A DNA stretch of 5,714 bases from positions 1-5,714 of the forward strand of contig DATDUH010000011.1 of the NCBI GenBank assembly GCA_036517755.1. The letters are read 5' to 3'. The notes beneath the pieces were generated by a model. It made no database searches. It was given only the letters and a program-made list of their open reading frames with translations, and was not told where the DNA came from. The DNA comes from JACOXB01 sp036517755. Lineage in GTDB: Bacteria > Patescibacteriota > Minisyncoccia > UBA6257 > Colwellbacteraceae. Both the position numbers and the translations under genes were made by a program. Of the stretch, positions 1-5,081 are shown one piece after another (the first letter of the stretch is position 1; the number at the start of each line of letters is the position of its first letter).

Positions 1-162
1 CAGGAATTCTTTATTGTTAATATCGACGACTTTGATAATCCGGTCCAATACGGCTTTCTGAATTTTTCCCAAGTTGCCACTGGCATTGATTTTGCCGAGA
101 ACAAAGTTTTCATGTCGGTTCGAAGTAACGACGCCTTAAAAATTATTGGTCCTGGCCCATGA
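1..162 (+). CDS. C-terminal end of a probable LVIVD-repeat (beta-propeller) surface protein, partial
   Basis: Frame 1 is open from the window edge to a TGA at 160-162 and gives the last 53 residues of a protein. The segment starts QEFFIVNIDDFDNPVQYGFL and ends NDALKIIGPGP. The pattern 'hydrophobic-IVNI-D-NPV-Y-G-L', then 'GIDFAENKVFMSV', then 'LKII' matches one blade of an LVIVD repeat (usual form: lyvvDvsdPsnPv-vGsl ... v-gnyaYva ... lkiIdvs). From memory, CPR pilus clusters often carry an exported LVIVD protein, sometimes with a prepilin-type N terminus, just ahead of minor pilins; the N terminus here is outside the window. The stop overlaps the next start as ATGA (159-162), so the two are probably co-transcribed and translationally coupled. 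The repeat assignment is moderately sure; its role (adhesin or pilus-associated surface protein) is inference. Confidence 0.62.
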   Translation, partial: QEFFIVNIDDFDNPVQYGFLNFSQVATGIDFAENKVFMSVRSNDALKIIGPGP

Positions 163-629
163 AACAGAAAAAAGGCTTCACCCTCATCGAGACCCTTATC
201 TACGCGATCCTCGTCGCCTTTATTATCAGCGGTGTTTTGATTTCGGTTTATCAAATGATCCAAGGTAGTGCCACCCTAAACACTAGGATTGTAGCCGAGG
301 AAGAAGTTAATTTTATTTTCCGTAAAATTGTCTGGGCCCTGGCCGGTGCCTATGACATTAATTCACCCGAAACAGGGGATACCGGGACGACTCTTTCGGT
401 TGATAAGGAAAATTTTTCTGATAATCCGATTGTTTTTAACCTCGATTCAGGTAATTTAACGATTAAGCGAGACGACGAGGACCCGGTTATTTTAAATAAT
501 GAGAACGTTGCTATTCAAAATATAATTTTTGAGCATTTGGCCTCCGTAGGTGATAAGCCCGAGGGGATCAAGATTAATCTTTTTGTTGATAATCAGGCTT
601 ACGAAACAACAATCTATTTAAGGAGATGA
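159..629 (+). CDS. Type IV prepilin-like minor pilin (PilW/GspJ-like)
   Basis: A 156-residue protein with a textbook class III signal. A short basic leader, MKQKKG, is followed by FTLIETLIYAILVAF, so prepilin peptidase should cut after Gly6 and methylate Phe7, and Glu11 is the conserved Glu+5. The hydrophobic helix runs about residues 7-32. The globular part (about 40-156) is beta-rich with no cysteines. An early helix with EEEVNFIFRKIVWAL and a late strand pair IKINLFVDN...TTIYLRR suit the minor pseudopilin J/PilW type, though this subfamily call is by pattern only. Such proteins sit in the inner membrane and prime or cap pilus assembly. The start is fixed by the leader and the ATGA overlap with the preceding gene; there is no Shine-Dalgarno, so coupling is likely. 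Its own stop overlaps the next gene, again as ATGA. Confidence 0.85.
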   Translation: MKQKKGFTLIETLIYAILVAFIISGVLISVYQMIQGSATLNTRIVAEEEVNFIFRKIVWALAGAYDINSPETGDTGTTLSVDKENFSDNPIVFNLDSGNLTIKRDDEDPVILNNENVAIQNIIFEHLASVGDKPEGIKINLFVDNQAYETTIYLRR

Positions 630-1012
630 GGAGTTCGCCTGGCTACATCGCCCTTACTTCAGCCATTATTACTTCGGTCTTAATTATGATTATTGTTTTT
701 GCGATGAGCGGCGCGGCGATCTTGAACCGTTCCGACATCCTTGATGCCACCCACAAAGAGAGAAGTCTAGCCCTGGCTGAGGCCTGCGCTGAAGTGGCTC
801 TACTTAAATTAGCTGAAAATCCGAACTATCTGGGGAACGAACCGCTAGTAATCGGCGAAGAACAATGCCAAATTCTTCCTCTCGAGACCCAAGGCAGTGA
901 CAAAATCATCAAAACCGAAGCCAATGCCGGCGGCGCCACGAGCCGCATCAAGGTGGCGGCTCGGAGCCAAAACCTAGATATTAACTCTTGGGAAGAAACA
1001 GCGAGTTTTTAA
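626..1012 (+). CDS. PilX/GspK-like minor pilin without Glu+5
   Basis: A 128-residue protein that begins MRSSPG, then YIALTSAIITSVLIMIIVF. This looks like a prepilin leader cut after Gly6, with a hydrophobic helix at about 7-33. Thr11 occupies the place of the usual Glu+5, a feature seen in the GspK/PilX type that sits at the pilus tip. The helix continues into SLALAEACAEVALLKLAENP (48-66), then a small beta domain. Cys54 and Cys81 could form a disulfide. Length and layout match the small PilX-like proteins that I recall as common in CPR pilus clusters. The start ATG overlaps the preceding TGA as ATGA. An AGGAG (621-625) touches the ATG with no spacing, so it is badly placed for this start and coupling probably does the work. 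The family call is by pattern; the exact role is inferred. Confidence 0.75.
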   Translation: MRSSPGYIALTSAIITSVLIMIIVFAMSGAAILNRSDILDATHKERSLALAEACAEVALLKLAENPNYLGNEPLVIGEEQCQILPLETQGSDKIIKTEANAGGATSRIKVAARSQNLDINSWEETASF

Positions 1013-1023
1013 CAAGTTAATTC

Positions 1024-1032
1024 TGTTATAAT
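1024..1032 (+). promoter_or_regulatory. Extended -10 promoter for the major pilin gene
   Basis: TGTTATAAT fits the extended -10 consensus TGnTATAAT exactly, with the -10 hexamer at 1027-1032. No good -35 box is present at 16-18 bp spacing, which is acceptable for extended -10 promoters. Transcription should start near 1039, leaving about 27 nt of leader before the ATG at 1067. It lies in the 54-nt gap after the minor-pilin gene, so the pilin can be expressed separately and more strongly than the upstream genes. Confidence 0.6.
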
Positions 1033-1066
1033 TAAGAAAAAGGTCGATTGTCTTTCTTTAAGAGAA

Positions 1067-1516
1067 ATGAGGAAACGAATCAGAGAGATAGATCCAACGG
1101 GTTTTACTTTAATCGAAATTCTAGTCGTTATCGGCATTATCGCCATCTTGGCCGCTGTTGTTATTATCGCCATTAACCCGGGCCGGCAATTTGCCCAATC
1201 AAGAAACACCCAAAGATGGAGTAATGTGAACACCATCCTGAATGCGGTTGGCCAGAACATGGCTGACAACGATGGCACTTTCACTTGTGCCGCCGGCGAT
1301 GTCCCAACAACCGCCACCGAGCTTGGCAGCGGCGTCGGTAACTACAATATCGAGCCCTGTATTGTACCGACTTACGTTTCGGTAATGGTACTTGATCCAT
1401 CGGGCGGCACCGCGGCCGCTACTGGCTACGAGATCCAGAGAGACGCGACTACTAGCCGGATTACAGTATCAGCTCCCAGCGCTGAATTAACCGAGACCAT
1501 CGGGGTTACTCGGTAA
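1067..1516 (+). CDS. Type IV major pilin-like protein (PilA/GspG-type)
   Basis: A 149-residue prepilin. The leader MRKRIREIDPTG (12 residues) is followed by FTLIEILVVIGIIAILAAVV, with cleavage expected after Gly12, methylated Phe13 and Glu17 as Glu+5. The hydrophobic helix (13-36) leads into INPGRQFAQSRNTQRWSNVN, a signature I recall as typical of CPR pilins, then TILNAVGQNMADNDG. Cys74 and Cys98 bracket the variable loop and probably form the pilin disulfide. The C terminus (GYEIQRDATTSRITVSAPSAEL) is the conserved beta-sheet end. The protein should polymerise into the pilus used for attachment or DNA uptake. A weak purine stretch AAGAGAA precedes the ATG. It has its own extended -10 promoter. 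Its last 11 nt overlap the convergent fmt gene. Identification as a type IV pilin is firm; major rather than minor is inferred from length and promoter. Confidence 0.88.
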   Translation: MRKRIREIDPTGFTLIEILVVIGIIAILAAVVIIAINPGRQFAQSRNTQRWSNVNTILNAVGQNMADNDGTFTCAAGDVPTTATELGSGVGNYNIEPCIVPTYVSVMVLDPSGGTAAATGYEIQRDATTSRITVSAPSAELTETIGVTR

Positions 1517-2381
1517 CTAAATTAACTGGCTTTTTACCCTCTGGCTGAATCGTTTTCAGAACGAGTTTATTTTCTTTAATTAGAGCTTCGAGAAGTTTTA
1601 TCCGCTTTGGCCTGCCCTGAGCCTGTCGAAGGGTCCAGACGCCTGGTTCAGGATTAAAAGCTCTAATTTTCCTTTCGATCTCAAAAACTTTTTCTTTATT
1701 CTCGCCGCTTGTCGCCGCCTTGAGCTCTTCAGGAGAAATATAAGCATCCTCGATTGTAAATTTTTTAGTATAACTAGCCTCCGCTTCATCTTGGGGCAGG
1801 GGAGTAATCTCGCCTTTAACAAACTTCGGCAAAGTTTCTACTAAAAGTTCGGCCCCCAGCTCCGCCAATCTCTTCTCTAATTCGCGCGAATTAGAGAAGA
1901 GATTATCCAAAAGGAGTTTTCGTTGAGCCAAAATTGGGCCGTGATCTACTTTCTCATCCATTAAAAATAAACTGACACCGGTTTCCGAAACACCTTCCAA
2001 AATAGCTGATTGAATCGGGGTGGAGCCTCTAAATTTCGGTAAAAGCGACGGATGAACGCCGATAATACCAAGTCGAGCTTTTTTTATCACTTCAGCGGGC
2101 ACAATCTGCCCATAGGCAGCCAAAACACCAAAATCAGCCTCCGTGAAAAGCTCATCGCTGACACCGACGAGCGCCTCTTTGTTCGCCGGCTGAAATACCG
2201 GAACGCCATGCTTAAGCGCTAACGTTTTAGCCGGCGGAGGAGTGATAATCTGGCGTCGGCCAACTGGCCGATCCGGATTACAAACCAAGGCTTTGGGCAC
2301 CCAGTCATTCCCAATTAATTTTTCAAGAATAATAGCGGCAAAGCTCGGCGTGCCGAAAAAAACATAATTATTTCTTAACAT
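1506..2381 (-). CDS. fmt: Methionyl-tRNA formyltransferase
   Basis: Transfers a formyl group from 10-formyl-tetrahydrofolate to initiator Met-tRNA in the cytoplasm. Numbering is from the ATG at 2381 (291 aa). YVFFGTPSFA opens the Rossmann-like domain, followed by NPDRPVGR (folate side) and the catalytic stretch IGVHPSLLPKFRGSTPIQ. His110 and Asp146 (VDHGPIL) match E. coli His108 and Asp144 with identical 36-residue spacing. Position 108 is Gly where E. coli has the catalytic Asn106. The C-terminal tRNA-binding domain carries IRAFNPEPGVWT and IQPEGKKPV. I prefer the start at 2381 (MLRNNYVFFGTP) because it aligns with the family. An upstream in-frame ATG at 2402 would add seven unaligned residues (MANLSAT); neither has a Shine-Dalgarno. 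The start overlaps def by 14 nt. Oddities: a 38-bp palindrome at 1867-1904 and an in-frame repeat insertion at 1611-1633. Confidence 0.95.
   Translation of the reverse strand: MLRNNYVFFGTPSFAAIILEKLIGNDWVPKALVCNPDRPVGRRQIITPPPAKTLALKHGVPVFQPANKEALVGVSDELFTEADFGVLAAYGQIVPAEVIKKARLGIIGVHPSLLPKFRGSTPIQSAILEGVSETGVSLFLMDEKVDHGPILAQRKLLLDNLFSNSRELEKRLAELGAELLVETLPKFVKGEITPLPQDEAEASYTKKFTIEDAYISPEELKAATSGENKEKVFEIERKIRAFNPEPGVWTLRQAQGRPKRIKLLEALIKENKLVLKTIQPEGKKPVNLVTE
1611..1633. repeat. Short dispersed repeat inserted in frame in fmt
   Basis: The minus strand reads CCCTTCGACAGGCTCAGG followed by GCAGG. I recognise this from memory as a short imperfectly palindromic repeat (TTCGACAGGCTCAGG type) scattered in many bacterial genomes, including Chloroflexi and CPR contigs; one frame gives the familiar spurious peptide PFDRLRAGQ. 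In the fmt frame it encodes LRQAQGR between GVWT and PKRIKLLEA. From the conserved Trp to the following Ala, Fmt is about four residues longer than in E. coli. The terminal CCCT/AGGG are inverted. Only one copy is in this window, so its dispersed nature is recalled, not seen. Confidence 0.6.
1867..1904. repeat. Perfect 38-bp palindrome inside fmt
   Basis: The left arm AATCTCTTCTCTAATTCGC (1867-1885) is followed without any spacer by its exact reverse complement GCGAATTAGAGAAGAGATT (1886-1904). The next pair outward (C1866/A1905) does not match, so the palindrome is exactly 19 bp per arm. In the fmt frame it encodes NLFSNSRELEKRL. The second half matches the usual Leu-Glu-Lys-Arg-Leu helix before LAELGAELL, while the first half (NLFSNS) falls in a variable loop. 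The mRNA could fold into a stem of about 17 bp closed by CGCG. Confidence 0.95.
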
Positions 2382-2826
2382 GGTCGCTGATAAGTTTGCC
2401 ATTTAGGTGGTCTACTTCGTGCTGGAAAATCCTGGCTAACAACCCCCGGGCCTTAATCTTCACCCTCTTACCGTTCCGGTCAAAACCCTTGAGCACCACC
2501 TCCTCGGCCCGGGGCACCTCAACATAGACTTCGGGTACGGAGAGACAACCCTCAAGGCCGAAGACTTTAGTTTTTGAAATATTCACAATCTCTGGATTAA
2601 AAATGGCGTAAAATTTATTATCTGCCTTCGCCACAAACATTTTAAAATCGAGTCCGACCTGGTTGACGGCGAGTCCGGTACCGTCGGCCGCATCCATTAT
2701 CCGCCGCATTTCGCGGATCAGGTCAGCCACTTCTCTTTTTGTGAATTTCTTAAAATCGAGCTCCGGAACTTTTTTCCCCAAAAATTTCTTCTGCTCCTTG
2801 TCCTCGATAGTTAAAATCTCCATCAT
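2368..2826 (-). CDS. def: Peptide deformylase
   Basis: A 152-residue metalloenzyme that removes the N-formyl group from nascent proteins at the ribosome exit. All three family motifs are present in order: GTGLAVNQ (49-56, motif I with Gln56), EGCLS (92-96, metal-ligand Cys94) and QHEVDH (135-140, ligands His136 and His140, catalytic Glu137). The protein stops soon after motif III (LNGKLISDHVKK), so it is somewhat shorter than typical deformylases, with little C-terminal extension. The start ATG at 2826 overlaps the upstream stop as ATGA, and the second codon is also ATG (2823), so either may be used. A GG followed by a run of A gives only a weak ribosome site. Its 3' end overlaps fmt, the enzyme that adds the same formyl group: a classic functional pair. 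Confidence 0.96.
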   Translation of the reverse strand: MMEILTIEDKEQKKFLGKKVPELDFKKFTKREVADLIREMRRIMDAADGTGLAVNQVGLDFKMFVAKADNKFYAIFNPEIVNISKTKVFGLEGCLSVPEVYVEVPRAEEVVLKGFDRNGKRVKIKARGLLARIFQHEVDHLNGKLISDHVKK

Positions 2827-3080
2827 TTTTTCCGGGACATCTGGGTGAAAATCCTCATAAAATAGGCACCTTTTTTCTTAACCCTTTTTCTTTCAGCCAC
2901 CGACTTAGCCAGCTTAAATAAGAAGTCTGGCTCATGAACTTTGGCGAGCTTCATATAAAGAGATTTATGTTCTTCATCTTCCAAAATTTCAGCCAGAAGC
3001 AATCCGACTAGTTGATGTTCCTCGTAAACCTTAGACTTTTTACCCCTCCTCCTTATCTCCTCTAGATATTCTTCTTCCAT
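2823..3080 (-). CDS. Conserved small charged protein of unknown function, first gene of the def-fmt operon
   Basis: An 85-residue soluble protein starting MEEEYLEEIRRRGKKSKVY. I chose the ATG at 3080; a TTG one codon upstream is possible but less likely. There is no signal peptide, membrane segment or cysteine. It is highly charged and apparently helical, with the core YEEHQLVGLLLAEILEDEEHKSLYMKLAK followed by a basic tail (ERKRVKKKGAYFMRIF). I recall similar proteins in Parcubacteria next to priA, def or fmt, but no named domain. The stop overlaps def by ATGA, so it is almost certainly co-translated with def and fmt. The basic C terminus and acidic N terminus would allow nucleic-acid or ribosome contact, but that is a guess. 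Transcription should begin at the extended -10 at 3101-3093, leaving a leader of only about six nucleotides. Confidence 0.8.
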   Translation of the reverse strand: MEEEYLEEIRRRGKKSKVYEEHQLVGLLLAEILEDEEHKSLYMKLAKVHEPDFLFKLAKSVAERKRVKKKGAYFMRIFTQMSRKK

Positions 3081-3088
3081 CAATTATT

Positions 3089-3101
3089 TGGTATTATACC
3101 A
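3089..3101. promoter_or_regulatory. Symmetric bidirectional extended -10 promoter
   Basis: TGGTATTATACCA is an inverted repeat of TGGTAT and ATACCA around one central T. Read on the minus strand it is TGG-TATAAT, a perfect extended -10 for the small-protein/def/fmt operon (start of transcription near 3086). Read on the plus strand it is TGG-TATTAT, one mismatch from consensus, for the protease/rplI operon (start near 3104, about 16 nt before the GTG). No good -35 box is seen for either. It sits in the 39-nt gap between divergent genes, so the two operons share one short element. Confidence 0.65.
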
Positions 3102-3119
3102 GAACTAAGCCTCACTGAA

Positions 3120-4349
3120 GTGAAGTTTAAATTGAACAAAAAGATAATCTTAGCCGTCCTTGTTTTTCTAGCGGTAGCCGGCGCCTCGACTGGCGGCTAT
3201 TACCTTGGCTACCAAACGGGGCTTGATGAGACGAGAAATATTACTATCGAGGGTCTCACTGGGGCCGAAACTCCAGAAGGAATTGGTGCTGATTTCGGTA
3301 TTTTTTGGGAAGCCTGGGACACGATTAAAAAAGCCTATATCCGCGGCGGCGAACTCGATGACCAAAAACTGATTTACGGTGCGATTAGAGGCTTAACCGA
3401 AGCCCTTGATGATCCAAATACGGTTTTCCTTAGTCCCGAAGATTCAGAAAAATTCAGCGAAGACATCCAGGGCAGTTTTGGCGGCATCGGCGCTGAAATC
3501 GATGTCAGGGATGGCCAGTTGATCGTCGTCGCGCCTCTTAAAAATACGCCCGCCGAAAGAGCCGGCCTTAAGTCCGGTGATCAGATTCTTGAGATAGACG
3601 GGCGACCGACCGAAGAATTAACCGTTGATGAGGCGGTGAAGCTAATCAGAGGAGAGCTGGGAACAACTGTTACCCTTACCATCGGACGGGAGGAATGGAA
3701 CGAACCAAACGAAATCAGTATTGTCAGAGAAAATATCCAGATTCCGACGGTAGAATGGGAAATGAAAGAGGGTAATATTATCTATCTCAAACTTTATAGT
3801 TTCACCGCCAATGCCCCCCAGGCCTTCTATCAAGCGGTACTCCAGGGTCTGCAGGCGAGAGGTAAGGGGATGGTGCTTGATTTAAGGAATAATCCCGGCG
3901 GTTATCTTGATGTATCGGTTAACCTGGCCGGCTGGTTCCTGGATCGGGGTGACGTGGTAGTAATTGAAAGATTTAGCTCGGGCGAAGAAAAAGTTTTCCG
4001 AGCCCGGGGCAATGAGGCCCTAGCTAATTTCCCGGTAGTGGTTCTCGTCAATGAGGGTTCGGCTTCAGCCTCGGAGATTCTAGCCGGCTCCCTTAGGATT
4101 AATCGAGACACGGAACTCGTGGGCGAGAAAAGTTTTGGCAAGGGAACAGTTCAAGAATTAGAAGAGCTAAGCGACGGCTCGACTTTAAAAGTCACTATTG
4201 CTAACTGGTTACTCGCCGACGGCACCCTTATCGAAGGCAATGGACTAGAGCCGGATTATCCAATCCCGCTAACCGGAGAAGACACTCAATCTGGTCGGGA
4301 TCCTCAACTCGAGCGAGCGATCGAACTCGTTAAACAAGAGATAAAATGA
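3120..4349 (+). CDS. S41 family C-terminal processing peptidase (CtpA/Prc type), membrane anchored
   Basis: A 409-residue serine protease. A basic N terminus and hydrophobic segment (about 9-31, LAVLVFLAVAGASTGGYYLG) form an uncleaved anchor or signal. An N-terminal helical part with AIRGLTEALDDPNTVFLSPE (88-107) is typical of CtpA. The PDZ domain spans about 116-192, starting at GSFGGIGAEI with GLKSGDQILEIDG inside. The S41 domain follows, with LDLRNNPGGYL, NEGSASASEI and KSFGKGTVQ. Ser316 and Lys341 form the catalytic dyad, 25 residues apart as in Prc Ser430/Lys455, and Gln345 matches Prc Gln459. It should act outside the membrane on C termini of exported proteins. The GTG at 3120 is the best start because no ATG lies nearby downstream; it lacks a clear Shine-Dalgarno. 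The stop overlaps rplI as ATGA. Confidence 0.94.
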   Translation: MKFKLNKKIILAVLVFLAVAGASTGGYYLGYQTGLDETRNITIEGLTGAETPEGIGADFGIFWEAWDTIKKAYIRGGELDDQKLIYGAIRGLTEALDDPNTVFLSPEDSEKFSEDIQGSFGGIGAEIDVRDGQLIVVAPLKNTPAERAGLKSGDQILEIDGRPTEELTVDEAVKLIRGELGTTVTLTIGREEWNEPNEISIVRENIQIPTVEWEMKEGNIIYLKLYSFTANAPQAFYQAVLQGLQARGKGMVLDLRNNPGGYLDVSVNLAGWFLDRGDVVVIERFSSGEEKVFRARGNEALANFPVVVLVNEGSASASEILAGSLRINRDTELVGEKSFGKGTVQELEELSDGSTLKVTIANWLLADGTLIEGNGLEPDYPIPLTGEDTQSGRDPQLERAIELVKQEIK

Positions 4350-4789
4350 AGGTTGTCCTGCTTCAAGACATAAAAAATTTAGGCCGGAAGTACGAGGTCA
4401 AAAATGTAGCCGATGGCTACGCTCGGAATTTTCTTATCCCTCAAAAAATAGTTGAGCCCGCCACGTCAGAGAACGTTGGAAAACTGGAAACTAAACAAGC
4501 TATCTTGGCCAAGGAACTTGAGAAGCTCAAAACTAAGCTCGAGCAAGTGAAACAATCTGGGCCAATTATCTTTAAAGTGAGAACGGGAGAGCGGGGAGAA
4601 GTTTTTAGCTCAGTCACCGATTCGGAAATAAAGGAAAAACTAATCGGAGAATACCCCGAACTAAAAGACGCTCCTTTTAAAATTGGAACGGTTCACTTGA
4701 GAGAGCTCGGTGAACACCAGATAGAAATCGATTTAGGGCAGGGGATTAAAACCGAAATTACGATTTTGGTTGAACCTCAATCGCTTTAG
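4346..4789 (+). CDS. rplI: Large ribosomal subunit protein bL9
   Basis: A 147-residue protein, close to the usual length of about 149. The N-terminal rRNA-binding domain, MKVVLLQDIKNLGRKYEVKN then VADGYARNFLIP, carries the L9 signature. A long connecting helix follows (about 41-72, rich in Lys/Glu), then the C-terminal domain starting at GERGEVFSSVTDSEIKEKL. It binds 23S rRNA at the base of the L1 stalk. The start is set by the ATGA overlap with the S41 protease gene and by alignment; there is no independent Shine-Dalgarno, so translation is likely coupled. Its last 32 nt overlap the convergent rpmA gene. Some CPR groups are reported to lack bL9, so its presence is a weak pointer away from those groups. 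Confidence 0.96.
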   Translation: MKVVLLQDIKNLGRKYEVKNVADGYARNFLIPQKIVEPATSENVGKLETKQAILAKELEKLKTKLEQVKQSGPIIFKVRTGERGEVFSSVTDSEIKEKLIGEYPELKDAPFKIGTVHLRELGEHQIEIDLGQGIKTEITILVEPQSL

Positions 4790-5039
4790 CTTTACGGACT
4801 TTGCCGTCAAAACGAGTCTTCCGTCTGGTCGTAAATTTAACCAGGCCCGTGATTCGAGCGTAGAGCGTATCGTCAGCTCCTCGACCGACATTCCGGCCAG
4901 CCAGAAACTTAGTGCCTCGCTGACGAATTAAAATCTCGCCCGCCCTGACCGCTTGACCGTCATAGCGCTTAACCCCTAAACGTTTCGAGGCGGAGTCTCT
5001 GCCTAATTTAGTTGTCCCACCTGCTTTAGTCTTCGCCAT
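4758..5039 (-). CDS. rpmA: Large ribosomal subunit protein bL27
   Basis: A 93-residue basic protein starting MAKTKAGGTTKLGRDSASKR, the typical bL27 N terminus that reaches toward the peptidyl-transferase centre. There is no cleaved Firmicutes-type extension. The conserved core LGVKRYDGQAVRAGEILIRQ, then RGTKF and GRNVGRGADDTLYA, follows, with a basic C terminus (RRKTRFDGKVRKAKAI). In most bacteria it is cotranscribed with rplU; here it has its own promoter and no rplU next to it in the window. It overlaps the end of rplI tail to tail by 32 nt. No Shine-Dalgarno precedes the ATG, and the predicted transcript leader is only about seven nucleotides. Confidence 0.96.
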   Translation of the reverse strand: MAKTKAGGTTKLGRDSASKRLGVKRYDGQAVRAGEILIRQRGTKFLAGRNVGRGADDTLYARITGLVKFTTRRKTRFDGKVRKAKAIEVQPKS

Positions 5040-5052
5040 ATTTATCTGAGTT

Positions 5053-5081
5053 AGTATCTATTAGAATAAAAACGATGTCAA
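5053..5081 (-). promoter_or_regulatory. Sigma-70-type promoter for rpmA
   Basis: On the minus strand a perfect TTGACA (5081-5076) is followed after exactly 17 bp by GATACT (5058-5053, four of six -10 matches). Transcription should start near 5046, about seven bases before the rpmA ATG at 5039. The -35 box lies within the first codons of the divergent small gene at 5075, so regulation of the two genes is physically interlocked. Confidence 0.55.
5062..5067 (+). promoter_or_regulatory. Possible -10 box giving a leaderless small membrane-protein mRNA
   Basis: TAGAAT matches the -10 consensus at five of six positions. Transcription would begin at about 5074-5075, that is, at the ATG of the small gene itself, so the mRNA would be leaderless; this fits the lack of any Shine-Dalgarno there. 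No convincing -35 is visible, so the call is tentative. Confidence 0.3.

Noticed and set aside
1009..1317. 102-aa open frame antisense to the pilin gene
   Set aside because: Its residues are the mirror of the pilin coding strand, it has no motif, and the plus strand is a clear pilin.
1490..1514. ACCGAG/CTCGGT hairpin at the pilin-fmt convergent end as a bidirectional terminator
   Set aside because: It has only six base pairs with a 13-nt loop and no T-tract, and lies inside the coding overlap; too weak to call.
1598..1822. 74-aa frame ending PFDRLRAGQSG on the minus strand
   Set aside because: It is an out-of-frame reading of fmt. It is useful only because its PFDRLRAG end flags the dispersed repeat.
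2258..2271. CGGCCA-AC-TGGCCG inverted repeat in fmt
   Set aside because: It is short and falls on the conserved DRPVGR codons, so it is explained by coding sequence.
3168..4141. Three minus-strand frames (65, 63 and 79 aa) within the S41 protease gene
   Set aside because: All lie antisense to a gene with intact PDZ and catalytic motifs and show no motif of their own.
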